Source: CBFIHN01 sp965662575
GTDB taxonomy: Bacteria > Pseudomonadota > Gammaproteobacteria > Francisellales > CACEW01
Length of the DNA stretch: 54,305 nt
Direction: 5' to 3'
NCBI GenBank assembly: GCA_965662575.1
Contig: CBFIHN010000006.1
Span: 1-54,305 of the forward strand
Shown piece by piece: positions 17,483-26,219 of the stretch (positions are counted from its first letter, which is position 1; each line of letters starts with the position of its first letter). The notes below the pieces were generated by a model. The model saw nothing but the letters and a program-made list of their open reading frames with translations, ran no database searches and was not told the DNA's origin. Made by a program: the position numbers and the translations under genes.

Positions 17483-17536
17483 GGGAACTGTTGCAAACCA
17501 ATTTCTAGCGGCACTAGCGCCGCTGAACAAATAAAA
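17483..17536 (+). repeat. Truncated left-end copy of the dispersed miniature element
   Basis: GGGAACTGTTGCAAACCAAT, TTCTAGCGGCACTAGCGCCG and CTGAACAAATAAAA match the first ~54 bases of the element. It starts 18 bases after the mnmA stop. Its end merges into AGGAGG (17536-17541), 14 bases before the next start codon. Confidence 0.78.
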
Positions 17537-17555
17537 GGAGGCTAGGTGCCATTAA

Positions 17556-17987
17556 ATGAGAATTCTTAATGATCTTAGCACGCCGTGTATCGGTATTTGC
17601 TCAACGATTTATGGTGATGACATTTGCCGTGGTTGCAAGCGGCATTTTGTAGAAGTGATTGATTGGAATACTTACAGTAACCAACAAAAGGAAAACATTT
17701 TATTGCACCTACAAACCATCACTGAACACGTGGTTGCACAATATCTCAAAATCACTGATATCAAAAAACTCAAACAACGTTTGCAAAAGCACCAGGTAGA
17801 TTATCGAGAAGAATTTGGTCCATTATGTTGGGCATATAGCTTACTACAGCAAGGTGCTGAGCACATCCGTGATTTACATAATTTTGGTCTTTGTACACAA
17901 CCAGACTATCACAAGCTGACAGTCAAAGCATTGGCTGATGCCATCGATGAGGCAATCTACCACCAAGCCCTGAGCTATCATGCCTGA
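17556..17987 (+). CDS. DUF1289 family cysteine-motif protein
   Basis: The protein has 143 residues. The N-terminal ~50 residues are the DUF1289 motif: TPCIGICSTIYGDDICRGCK followed by RHFVEVIDW, with four cysteines that may bind an Fe-S cluster or metal. The rest is mostly helical and charged (QRLQKHQVDYREEFGPLCWA); I do not recognise it. AGGAGG lies 14 bases upstream, which is long. It follows mnmA on the same strand after a repeat fragment and converges with the Nif3-like gene. The biochemical role of DUF1289 proteins is unknown. Confidence 0.8.
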   Translation: MRILNDLSTPCIGICSTIYGDDICRGCKRHFVEVIDWNTYSNQQKENILLHLQTITEHVVAQYLKITDIKKLKQRLQKHQVDYREEFGPLCWAYSLLQQGAEHIRDLHNFGLCTQPDYHKLTVKALADAIDEAIYHQALSYHA

Positions 17988-18024
17988 TGAGCCATCAACT
18001 GATTAGAGTCACCATAGTCTTTGA

Positions 18025-18783
18025 CTAAACCGGGTTATCAATATCAATAAACAGGCAGTCTAGGTCAAACTTTTTAGCTAAATGCTCACCAAGCGCTTTA
18101 ACACCATAGCGTTCAGTGGCGTGATGGCCACAGGCAAAATAATGAATACCCAGCTCACGAGCTAAGTGGGTGGTGCGTTCGGATATCTCTCCACTGATAT
18201 AAGCATCAACTCCCGCTGTAGCTGCCTGTTCGATAAAGTCTTGCGCCCCACCAGTACACCAGGCGAGGGTTTTAATTGGGCGATTGTGAGCGGTAATCAC
18301 CAATGGTTGGCGCTGCAGTTTGTGTTGTATATGGTTTGCTAAGGCGTCTGCTGATAACGCATCCGCTAGCTGACCCACTAAACCCAAATTGATGGGGGTG
18401 TTGGTCATGAGTTCACCAGTGATCTGCCAAGCCATAATTTTTGCCAATTGGACGTTATTCCCTAAATCACCGTGGACATCCAATGGCAAGTGATAAGCAA
18501 ATAGATTGATCTCGTGATCAAGTAATGCTTTCATTCGATGCTTCTTATGGCCAGTAATACAGGGGTTCTCTCCTTTCCAGAAATAGCCATGATGAACCAA
18601 TATAGCATCTGCCTGCTCGACAATCGCTTGATCAACCAGTGCTTGTGAGGCGGTGACCCCGGTGATTATTTTTTTAATCTCTGATTTGCCTTGAATTTGC
18701 AAGCCATTGGGACAATAGTCCTTCATCATTTGGGCATGTAAATAATCGTTGAGGTAATGGTTGAGTTTGGTGCGAGAGATCAT
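18025..18783 (-). CDS. Nif3-like dinuclear metal centre hexameric protein (YbgI family)
   Basis: The protein has 252 residues, typical of the short YbgI form. Metal ligands are visible in ILVHHGYFWKGENP, LFAYHLPLDVHGDLGNN and FACGHHATERYGVKAL near the C-terminus. The family is annotated as GTP cyclohydrolase I type 2 homologue, but the physiological reaction is unsettled. It converges with the DUF1289 gene. The 176-bp gap on its other side contains the vgrG promoter. Confidence 0.92.
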   Translation of the reverse strand: MISRTKLNHYLNDYLHAQMMKDYCPNGLQIQGKSEIKKIITGVTASQALVDQAIVEQADAILVHHGYFWKGENPCITGHKKHRMKALLDHEINLFAYHLPLDVHGDLGNNVQLAKIMAWQITGELMTNTPINLGLVGQLADALSADALANHIQHKLQRQPLVITAHNRPIKTLAWCTGGAQDFIEQAATAGVDAYISGEISERTTHLARELGIHYFACGHHATERYGVKALGEHLAKKFDLDCLFIDIDNPV

Positions 18784-18903
18784 GGATTGCCAAGGGCCTG
18801 CATCTGTTACAAGTAGACTTTATTATACACAGGACTTTGCCACTTTTGGCGAAGGCAAAAGCCCAGTGGCTAATGAGAGGGAGAAACTATATCAAAGAAT
18901 GAA

Positions 18904-18934
18904 TTGACAATAATTTAGTTAAATGCCATATTAT
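18904..18934 (+). promoter_or_regulatory. Promoter upstream of vgrG
   Basis: A perfect TTGACA (18904-18909) is followed by CATATT after 17 bases or TATTAT after 19 bases. The transcript would begin about 20 bases before the vgrG ATG. Confidence 0.5.
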
Positions 18935-18959
18935 AGTCTTTATTGTGGCTTGAATCATC

Positions 18960-20714
18960 ATGAATACCGCGCGCTTATTATCAGTAGAGATGACAGGTTT
19001 AACTCAGCAACCGATTTTAACGGCGCTCAATGGAATAGATTATTTATCTGCACCTTTCCACTTTGATTTAACCTGCGTTAGTGAAGTACCCCTTGAAGCG
19101 TCAACCTTATTAGGCAGTGCACTACATGTCTCAATAGGCTATGAGCAGCAGCAAAAGTATCATGGTTTAATTGATACTATTGTCTTTCAAGGCCGGTATA
19201 AAAATGGGTATTTTACTTATCAACTCTCTGTTGTCCCTTGGGTCAAACAATTAGATCGGGTTAACAACTATCGCCTATTTCAAAATCAATCGATTGACCA
19301 AATAGTGCATGAGTTATTGCGAACTCATCACTGTGCTGACTACACATTCCAGTTGCATCAAGACTACCCGGTTTACCCGTATATGGTGCAATACAATGAA
19401 ACGGATTGGCATTTTATTCAGCGCCTGTTTGATCAAGTCGGCATTTATTATTACTTTGAACATCAAGCAGACCAACATAGACTTGTGATGAGTGATCACC
19501 GCCGTGCTCTGGCCAAGTTCGATCAACCTACCGTTGCGTGCCAAGACGTTGAACAAGCCGATCAATGCTTCCATGCTTGGGAGGATCATAATCGGCAGCA
19601 GCAATTCCATGCGTTTTCACAACAACTTTTTGATAGCCGCAATACCACTCATCAATTTATTGAGACTGTAAAATCCAAAGATCCACAAAAACACTTTGCA
19701 CATGATACGTATGGTGAGCATATTGTCGGTCTGAGCGCAGAAGCTCAACGCCATATGCTCAAACAGAAGTTACAAACAGAGGAAGCAAAAACCGCATTTG
19801 CAGTTGTGCAAAGCAACTACCTTGGCTTATATCCTGGGTTATCGTTAGATATCCATCATCAATCTCAGGGGAAACGATTAAAAAACCATATCTATGCCAT
19901 TCAGCACAGAGCAACCGATACCAGTCAAATAGGTCATGAGCACCAGAAAATCAAGCAGCATTACCATAATACCGTGCGCCTATATCCACAGGAAGCGGGG
20001 TTATACCCTGGTGTTCGTTTTGTCGAGTCAGGGCACTTTAAGGATGAAAAACCATTAGTAAAACCACTGGCACCAAATGTGAGTAATAGGCACTCTGCCA
20101 TTGTGACCGGACTTAAAGGAGCACGACAGTATCATGATGATAATGGCTCGGTAAAGGTCCAATTTCCTTGGGATCGTTACGGTTACCATAATGAACATAG
20201 TTCTGGCTGGTTGCCAGTTTTGGATCATTGGGCTGGTGACCAACGTGGTTTGCAATTTTTACCACGAATCGGTGACGAAGTATTGATTGACTTTGAATTT
20301 GGTGATCCTAATCGACCATTAGTTACAGGAAGTCTATATAACACGCTGAGCAAACCACCTTTTGATCAGCCACTACAAAGCGGCTTTAAAACACAAACGG
20401 AATCAAAAGATCAGCATCAGGTGCAATTTGATGATACGCCAAGTCATGCCAGTATCACTATTCATAGTGCGGGTGATTTTCATCTAAGTGCAACACACGA
20501 CAGTCAAACAATGATTGGCGGCGATGCCACTATGCTGATCGAGCAAGGTGACTATGTCCATGAGGCTGGTGACATATACATCGAAGCCAAAGACCAAATC
20601 CGCATTGGCACCGATGAGGCCGCGATTATTATTGAAGCGGGAGGCATCTCATTTATTGGCAATAGCATTGTCTTTGAACGTGACCCCAGTTTAATTCCCC
20701 CACCAAACAGATAA
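18960..20714 (+). CDS. vgrG: Type VI secretion spike protein VgrG
   Basis: The protein has 584 residues and forms the trimeric spike that tips the T6SS Hcp tube. The gp27-like part (1-~330) shows YPYMVQYNETDWHFIQRLFD followed by QVGIYYYFEH. The gp5-like OB domain has VKVQFPWDRYG, SGWLPVLDHWAGDQRGLQFL and PRIGDEVLIDFEFGDPNRPL, then VTGSLYN. A short repetitive beta-helix tail (GDFHLSATHDSQTMIGGDA onwards) ends at IVFERDPSLIPPPNR with no extra effector domain. No T6SS structural gene, PAAR or effector adjoins it, so it is an orphan vgrG. The Rhs protein at the left edge is a candidate cargo for the same system. Confidence 0.93.
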   Translation: MNTARLLSVEMTGLTQQPILTALNGIDYLSAPFHFDLTCVSEVPLEASTLLGSALHVSIGYEQQQKYHGLIDTIVFQGRYKNGYFTYQLSVVPWVKQLDRVNNYRLFQNQSIDQIVHELLRTHHCADYTFQLHQDYPVYPYMVQYNETDWHFIQRLFDQVGIYYYFEHQADQHRLVMSDHRRALAKFDQPTVACQDVEQADQCFHAWEDHNRQQQFHAFSQQLFDSRNTTHQFIETVKSKDPQKHFAHDTYGEHIVGLSAEAQRHMLKQKLQTEEAKTAFAVVQSNYLGLYPGLSLDIHHQSQGKRLKNHIYAIQHRATDTSQIGHEHQKIKQHYHNTVRLYPQEAGLYPGVRFVESGHFKDEKPLVKPLAPNVSNRHSAIVTGLKGARQYHDDNGSVKVQFPWDRYGYHNEHSSGWLPVLDHWAGDQRGLQFLPRIGDEVLIDFEFGDPNRPLVTGSLYNTLSKPPFDQPLQSGFKTQTESKDQHQVQFDDTPSHASITIHSAGDFHLSATHDSQTMIGGDATMLIEQGDYVHEAGDIYIEAKDQIRIGTDEAAIIIEAGGISFIGNSIVFERDPSLIPPPNR

Positions 20715-20781
20715 CTTAGGCAGGTTAATAGAGGATTTGCAATTTTAGTGACTCACACAGCAATGACATTGTTAACAAATA

Positions 20782-21381
20782 TTAATGAGCTAGGGTGATA
20801 AAATGTCGATCCAGTTTGGCAATCGCCTTACCCAATGCTGTTGGTGTTAGATTGTTGAGGAGTATTTCATCAGCAAGTTGTTGTCGTTTTATGCGTGATA
20901 TTTGTTGATTTATCATATTCTGTGCAGAGTCATAATCAAGCTGATCTCTTGCCATTAACCGCTGTATTTGTAATGTTTCATCTAAATCAATTACCAATAC
21001 TTGGTTGATAAAAGGGTAATCCTGACGATTGCTCAGTAACGGGATATCAAGGATGAGATAAGGAGCACAGGGATGTTGCTTGATTTGCCTTTTCATTTCT
21101 TGGCGAATCAATGGATGTAGTAACTGTTCTAACCATTGTTTTTGTTCACGGTGGTTGAAAATACGTTGGCGCAAAGCTGTGCGGTTTAATTGACCGTTTT
21201 GTTGTAAAATATCGCAACCAAAATATTGCGTTATTTTTTGTAATGTAGGGGTCCCAGGAGCAACCAATTGCCGCGCAATTTTATCTGCATCAATAATTGG
21301 CACGCCCAATTCAGCAAACAACTGGCAAACCGTGCTCTTACCACAAGCAATGCCGCCAGTTAAACCAACAATCAAACTCAT
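20782..21381 (-). CDS. coaE: Dephospho-CoA kinase
   Basis: It catalyses the last step of coenzyme A synthesis. The P-loop is IVGLTGGIACGKSTVCQLFA, followed by GVPIIDADKIARQLVAPG and LILDIPLLSNR. I take the ATG at 21381 (MSLIVGLTGG), where the family starts, giving 199 residues; a GTG at 21411 would add ten. It is divergent from pdxS. Its 5' region overlaps the pdxST promoter. Confidence 0.95.
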   Translation of the reverse strand: MSLIVGLTGGIACGKSTVCQLFAELGVPIIDADKIARQLVAPGTPTLQKITQYFGCDILQQNGQLNRTALRQRIFNHREQKQWLEQLLHPLIRQEMKRQIKQHPCAPYLILDIPLLSNRQDYPFINQVLVIDLDETLQIQRLMARDQLDYDSAQNMINQQISRIKRQQLADEILLNNLTPTALGKAIAKLDRHFITLAH

Positions 21382-21393
21382 GTTTAAACCAAA

Positions 21394-21423
21394 TTGACTT
21401 AGGTGCATCACTTGCTTGATAAT
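21394..21423 (+). promoter_or_regulatory. Promoter for pdxST
   Basis: TTGACT (21394-21399) and GATAAT (21418-21423) each match consensus at five of six positions, with an 18-base spacer. The ribosome site AAGGAAAA and the pdxS ATG follow at 21453. Confidence 0.6.
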
Positions 21424-21452
21424 TTAACAAATCTTATCGATAAGGAAAACTC

Positions 21453-22331
21453 ATGCGATTATCTGAACAACAACAAAAAAATATTGGTTTAGCCAATATG
21501 CTCAAAGGCGGCGTGATCATGGATGTTGTCACTGCAGAACAAGCCAAAATTGCTGAGCAGGCAGGCGCTTGTGCCGTCATGGCACTAGAGCGTGTTCCAG
21601 CAGATATTCGTCAAGATGGTGGTGTTGCCAGAATGTCTGACCCTAAGCTAATTAAAGAAATTCAAGCAACTGTCAGTATTCCAGTCATGGCTAAAGTGCG
21701 TATTGGACACTTTGTTGAGGCACAGATTCTTGAGCATCTAGGGGTGGATTTTATCGATGAAAGTGAAGTGTTGACACCAGCCGATAAGGATAACCATATC
21801 TTGAAAAGTGACTTTACAGTCCCCTTTGTTTGTGGTTGTACCAATTTAGGTGAAGCATTACGTCGTATTGGTGAAGGGGCATCAATGATTCGGACCAAAG
21901 GTGAAGCAGGAACAGGGGATATTAGTCAGGCAGTTAATCAAATGCGCCAAGTCAATAAAGATATGGCGATGATTAAAGCCTTAGATCCATCACAATTAAT
22001 GCGCACAGCTAAAGACATGGGTGCACCGTATGATTTAGTTTGCTACGTGCACAAACAGGGCCAATTACCCGTACCAAACTTCTCAGCCGGCGGTGTCGCC
22101 ACACCTGCTGATGCTGCGCTCATGATGCAACTGGGTGCTGAATCAGTTTTTGTTGGTTCGGGCATTTTTAAATCTGATCACCCCGAGAAGCGTGCTAAAG
22201 CGATTGTTTCTGCCGTAACTTATTATAATGACCCAGGTGTTTTAGCTGACATCTCAGAAGACTTGGGTGCGCCGATGACCGGCATTAACTGTGATGATCT
22301 GACGGTTGAGCTTAGCAATCGAGGTTGGTAA
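21453..22331 (+). CDS. pdxS: Pyridoxal 5'-phosphate synthase subunit PdxS
   Basis: This is the TIM-barrel synthase of the DXP-independent vitamin B6 pathway. It builds PLP from ribose 5-phosphate, glyceraldehyde 3-phosphate and ammonia supplied by PdxT. It has 292 residues. The lysines that hold the intermediates are in VMAKVRIGHFVEAQILE and MIRTKGEAGTGDISQAV. FSAGGVATPADAALMMQLGA is the phosphate-binding loop. The start follows AAGGAAAACTC. Its TAA overlaps the pdxT ATG by one base, giving coupled translation and matched subunits. Confidence 0.97.
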   Translation: MRLSEQQQKNIGLANMLKGGVIMDVVTAEQAKIAEQAGACAVMALERVPADIRQDGGVARMSDPKLIKEIQATVSIPVMAKVRIGHFVEAQILEHLGVDFIDESEVLTPADKDNHILKSDFTVPFVCGCTNLGEALRRIGEGASMIRTKGEAGTGDISQAVNQMRQVNKDMAMIKALDPSQLMRTAKDMGAPYDLVCYVHKQGQLPVPNFSAGGVATPADAALMMQLGAESVFVGSGIFKSDHPEKRAKAIVSAVTYYNDPGVLADISEDLGAPMTGINCDDLTVELSNRGW

Positions 22332-22891
22332 TGCGTGTTGGCATTTTAGCCCTGCAAGGTGGCTTTGCTGATCATCAATCTATCTTGACACAGCTAGATG
22401 TGGATTATTGCCTCATTCGCCAAGCACTTGACCTGACAAGCATTACTCATTTAATTATTCCCGGCGGTGAAAGCAGCACCATGCTTAACCTCCTCGACAA
22501 ACATCGACTGTGGAAACCATTAAAAGAGTTTTGTGACCATCACCCTGTTTTTGGCACCTGCGCGGGAGCGATCTTGATGGCTAAAAAAGTCACTCCGCAA
22601 CAAAACTCGCTGAACTTAATTAACTGCCAAATCCGACGCAATGCCTATGGTCGACAGAATGAAAGCTTCCTTGGTGATGTTAATTTAACGCTTGATGGAC
22701 AGGTCAAGCAGGCAAAATTATTATTTATCCGTGCCCCACAATTTAGCGACCTGTCGCCAGATGTCAATATCCTGGGGACTCATAACCAAGCCCCTGTTTT
22801 ATTGCAACAGGGCTCACATTTGGCCGCCAGTTTTCATCCGGAACTATGTCGCTACAACCTCATTCACCGATATTTCCTCAATATGGATTAA
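22331..22891 (+). CDS. pdxT: Pyridoxal 5'-phosphate synthase glutaminase subunit PdxT
   Basis: A class I glutamine amidotransferase that releases ammonia for PdxS. It has 186 residues. MRVGILALQGGFADH is the N-terminal core, IIPGGESSTM the oxyanion loop, FGTCAGAILMAKK holds the nucleophilic cysteine, RNAYGRQNESF is conserved and AASFHPEL holds the His/Glu pair. The ATG shares a base with the pdxS stop (TAATG), which fixes the start. Confidence 0.96.
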   Translation: MRVGILALQGGFADHQSILTQLDVDYCLIRQALDLTSITHLIIPGGESSTMLNLLDKHRLWKPLKEFCDHHPVFGTCAGAILMAKKVTPQQNSLNLINCQIRRNAYGRQNESFLGDVNLTLDGQVKQAKLLFIRAPQFSDLSPDVNILGTHNQAPVLLQQGSHLAASFHPELCRYNLIHRYFLNMD

Positions 22892-22934
22892 CCATTATTT
22901 TCCATGACTTGCCATAGAGTAGTTTTTTGAGGTG

Positions 22935-22958
22935 TCACCCCCGTCAAGGCGAGGGTGA
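22935..22958 (+). terminator. Hairpin after pdxT
   Basis: TCACCC pairs with GGGTGA around a loop that can add CG/CG pairs. No long T run follows directly, so it may be a weak terminator or RNA-stabilising stem. It lies between pdxT and the convergent lipoprotein gene. Confidence 0.4.
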
Positions 22959-23009
22959 TGGGTCTAGGCATTAAAAAAATCCATTGCCACCTGCCCAGAA
23001 TACAGAATT

Positions 23010-26000
23010 TTAGTGGTCGGTAACAGAATCAAAACTCAACTCAGGGCCAACGGCTAAAACTTCACCTCGACCATTCTCAGGTGTAAAGGGGTTGCTTTGA
23101 TTGCCAACAGTTACCCAAGCACCATTCTCGAGCTTTTTCACAAAGGGCTTAGGAGGTAATGACGTACGCTCTACACCAATCGCATATAATGTGTTATCTA
23201 CATAGAGCAGTTGCTCAACACCAGAGTCCACAGCACCAACTGGGCTACCATTATCACTAGAGACAGGAGACCAGCTAGAGCCATCCCAATGTTTGACAAA
23301 TGCCTGTGTAGGACTAGCAACATTATCATTGTAAGCGCCAGCAACATAGATATTAGAGGCGCTAAGAACCAGCATAGATCGCATTGATGCTAAGTTACCA
23401 GCAGTAGGTGCTGGGGTACCATGCATCGGGTCACCATCAGTACCGACACCACTCCAGCTACCAGAACCATCCACTGGTGCTTTTGCAACAAAAAGGTGAT
23501 TGGCAAAACTGGTATCAGCAATCGTACCTGCCACATATAGATCTGTGCCATCAATGGCGGCGGCATCAGCCGTGCTGTTGTTGTTGGTACCAACTCGAAG
23601 AGCATGGGTCGGATTTTGGTTTCCACCGATATTACTCCAAGCCCCACCATTGGCAGAGCGTTTAACAAAAGCAGTAGTAGCATCCTTACCGACCACATAA
23701 GCCGACGTATTATTAAAAGAAATATCATTAGTAAAGCCGCTGGACGCTGCGATTGGACTGCCATTGCTCGCGATATCAGCCCAGCTGCTGCCCGCAAATT
23801 CTTTGGCAAAACTAGCTACATTGGGATCGGCACCGACGGCGTATAAAGTCCCGTTATTTTCCTTGAGTTCGCGTAGGGATGGGTTGGTAGAGATAGCCGA
23901 ATTGCCTGCTGTCGGTGTGCTCCAGCTATCGCCGTTAAATGTCTTGATTTCAACACTGTTGGTTCCCTGGTTATCAAGAGTCCCAGCAAGCGTAATATCC
24001 CCATTGTTAGCAATCAATATATTGTAATAAGGGGCATTGCCCAAACCAGTGCGGGTGATATCCGACCAGCTGGTGCCATTAAACTTAATCAGTGGTTTAT
24101 TATTACTAGTGGCCACAGCATACAAATTTCTCGCCAGTGTGACCGCAATCGTTTTGGTTTGAGTACCATCTTGTGTATAGCTAAGTGTTATATTCCCAGT
24201 GACAGAGGCACCCACATTCAGCGCGCTGGCATCACCGGCTAAGTAAAGATAACAACTGTTGCCAGCACTCAGTGATTTAGGGCTCCCGCCGCTAAAACAG
24301 TTATTGCTACCACTGACGGTATCAACGGTAATGCCACTAGGGAGATTTGTTGGCTGTGTCACAGAGGCTGTTGCTGCACCTGTTGGGTTATCAATGGCAA
24401 GCACCACGCGATCCATCGCTGGGTCCGTATTAGCAGCATCCGTCACTGTTAGTGCAGGTGGTGCTTCTGTGACCACAATACCATGACTGGCTTCTAACGC
24501 ATTGGTTGCATTAATCTGATTGTCATTCGGGTCGGTACTAATTGTATTGCCTTGGTTCCAAACGATGTAATAAGTCCCTGGCTGTTTGAATTCAACGCCT
24601 AGAGCACAAGTATTTCCAGCACTAATCCTGGTCTGGTTATTTTGCTCACAATCAGGACTTCCTGATGGTGTCGTGAATACAGCTTGTTGTGCTGTGGCGT
24701 CTTGGCCAGTGGGGCTGCCAACAACAATTCTGAAAGGGTTATCACTGGCTGGTGGAATTTGCCAATCAAAAGTTGGGCCATGGTTGGTAAAAGTAAAGTC
24801 CGTACTGGCTTGACCTTGATGTGGAATCTGTAGACTAGTCGTGCCGTTGACAGTGACATTCACGGGCGCAATAGCAAAGCGGCCGGTTGCTGGTGACTCT
24901 GGTGGCGTGACGCCATCGACTTGATAAGGAATACTTTGTGGCGCATCACCATAGGCATCCGTCCCTATGCCAAAGGTTAGGCTGCAGGTCTCACCAGCTG
25001 CAATCGTTAATGTATTTCCGCCTAATTGACATTCAGGACTTAAGCTGGGGCCTGATGTGCTATTGTTGCCAATTTTAAAGTTATTGTTACTAACATCTGC
25101 GGTAATAGGAGATACGGTTGTATTTTCTAGTGTCAATACTTCATTGCCGGTGCTAGTGGCATTAATACCATTGATAGTTAATGGGCCATCAGATCCTAAG
25201 GGAATATCTTGACTAGCCATACTGACTGTCACATCATTTCTGGCATTAGCACTGGTAATAATTAATTGTGTGATTTGTTGAACAGTTGCTAACTCACTGG
25301 CATTGAGCAGCTTCAAGCCTAATTTAAAGGTGAAGCTATCACCCGGTGCTAGATTCTCTGATGCAACCAAATTTTGGTTATGACTTTCCGGGCTTGATGT
25401 TGCTTTATTAATCAATGGACGCAGACTCGCTGGAATCAATAATTTCAGTGCATTAATTGCTGAATTACCACTATTAGTGACAGTAATATCGGTGACGCCA
25501 TCAGAGAGTAATTCCACATCATCAGTTGTCAAGGCAAGCGTTGGTAGGGAATCATCTCCACGAGGCTTGGGTGTAATCGCGGGAATAGTGCTTGTTAATT
25601 TTTCACCATTACTGAATATGACAGTTGCAAAGGCCTTTGGGGTGTTAGTTGAAGGACTTTCTGCGGTAAATACTGCCTGACAACTGCTGATAACGGGCAC
25701 GCCAACTTTGCAAGTCGACAGGTCTGCGCTATAGCTAAATAGACCGCCAGTTGCACTAAACTCGCTCGGGCTGACATCAGAAGCGCGCAAGGGTTGTTTT
25801 TTATCGCTAAGCTCAAAACCTTCAATGCTGTTGCCGGCACCAATATTCATTGTAAAGGTCACTGTGCTACCGCTAACTGCAACCGGTGTTTCTGAGGTTG
25901 AATTAACGGTCAAGGAATTATTGCTATTGCCCCCGCTATCACTGCTGCCAATACAGCCGGATAATAGAGCGGCCAGAAAAAGCGGTGCGATTAGTTTGCT

Positions 26001-26021
26001 AGTAAGAGTAAGTTTTGACAT
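23010..26021 (-). CDS. Large lipoprotein: Ig-like domains plus seven-bladed beta-propeller
   Basis: The protein has 1003 residues. A lipoprotein signal sequence ends in the lipobox LLSGC (Cys23), followed by a Ser/Asn/Gly-rich linker. Residues ~35-630 look like beta-sandwich domains. Several contain a cysteine pair in the pattern C-x(n)-AGxxC-x-L (CQLGG with AAGETCSLTF; CEQNN with SAGNTCALGV; CFSGG with SAGNSCYLYL). From ~630 to 1000 there are seven units, each closing on SW or AW in SWSDI, SWSTP, SWADI, AWSNI, SWSGV, SWSPV and AWVTV. That count fits a seven-bladed propeller. It is probably anchored in the outer membrane and surface-exposed, with an adhesive or ligand-binding role. No enzyme motif was seen. 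Confidence 0.8.
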   Translation of the reverse strand: MSKLTLTSKLIAPLFLAALLSGCIGSSDSGGNSNNSLTVNSTSETPVAVSGSTVTFTMNIGAGNSIEGFELSDKKQPLRASDVSPSEFSATGGLFSYSADLSTCKVGVPVISSCQAVFTAESPSTNTPKAFATVIFSNGEKLTSTIPAITPKPRGDDSLPTLALTTDDVELLSDGVTDITVTNSGNSAINALKLLIPASLRPLINKATSSPESHNQNLVASENLAPGDSFTFKLGLKLLNASELATVQQITQLIITSANARNDVTVSMASQDIPLGSDGPLTINGINATSTGNEVLTLENTTVSPITADVSNNNFKIGNNSTSGPSLSPECQLGGNTLTIAAGETCSLTFGIGTDAYGDAPQSIPYQVDGVTPPESPATGRFAIAPVNVTVNGTTSLQIPHQGQASTDFTFTNHGPTFDWQIPPASDNPFRIVVGSPTGQDATAQQAVFTTPSGSPDCEQNNQTRISAGNTCALGVEFKQPGTYYIVWNQGNTISTDPNDNQINATNALEASHGIVVTEAPPALTVTDAANTDPAMDRVVLAIDNPTGAATASVTQPTNLPSGITVDTVSGSNNCFSGGSPKSLSAGNSCYLYLAGDASALNVGASVTGNITLSYTQDGTQTKTIAVTLARNLYAVATSNNKPLIKFNGTSWSDITRTGLGNAPYYNILIANNGDITLAGTLDNQGTNSVEIKTFNGDSWSTPTAGNSAISTNPSLRELKENNGTLYAVGADPNVASFAKEFAGSSWADIASNGSPIAASSGFTNDISFNNTSAYVVGKDATTAFVKRSANGGAWSNIGGNQNPTHALRVGTNNNSTADAAAIDGTDLYVAGTIADTSFANHLFVAKAPVDGSGSWSGVGTDGDPMHGTPAPTAGNLASMRSMLVLSASNIYVAGAYNDNVASPTQAFVKHWDGSSWSPVSSDNGSPVGAVDSGVEQLLYVDNTLYAIGVERTSLPPKPFVKKLENGAWVTVGNQSNPFTPENGRGEVLAVGPELSFDSVTDH

Positions 26022-26063
26022 AAAATACTTGGACCTCTAGGGCAGGTGGCAATGATTCAAGTG

Positions 26064-26069
26064 ATTATA
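26064..26069 (-). promoter_or_regulatory. -10 element for the lipoprotein gene
   Basis: Minus-strand TATAAT lies about 43 bases before the lipoprotein ATG. No convincing -35 hexamer is visible. Confidence 0.3.
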
Positions 26070-26185
26070 CTGAAAGTTTTTATGTGAAGAAAAGCGAACA
26101 CAGTTAGGTATTCTCAATACGAACGTTATGGTGAGTCAAAAAAAACAATTTACCCTGGCTTTTGTCAAGCCTATCGTTTACCATC

Positions 26186-26219
26186 AACGCCCGTGTTTGA
26201 TCAGACTCGGGCGTTTTTT
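26186..26219 (+). terminator. Intrinsic terminator-like hairpin ending at the pyrG start codon (candidate attenuator)
   Basis: AACGCCCG (26186-26193) pairs perfectly with CGGGCGTT (26208-26215). The stem can extend inward through GT/AC and TGA/TCA pairs. TTTT continues to 26219 and the pyrG ATG begins at 26220. The only upstream gene is on the opposite strand, so this plus-oriented terminator can act only on the pyrG leader or an unannotated short RNA. A smaller hairpin, GGCTT-AAGCC, sits at 26157-26171. An alternative pairing, ATCAA (26183-26187) with TTGAT (26197-26201), would disrupt the terminator stem. Confidence 0.65.
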
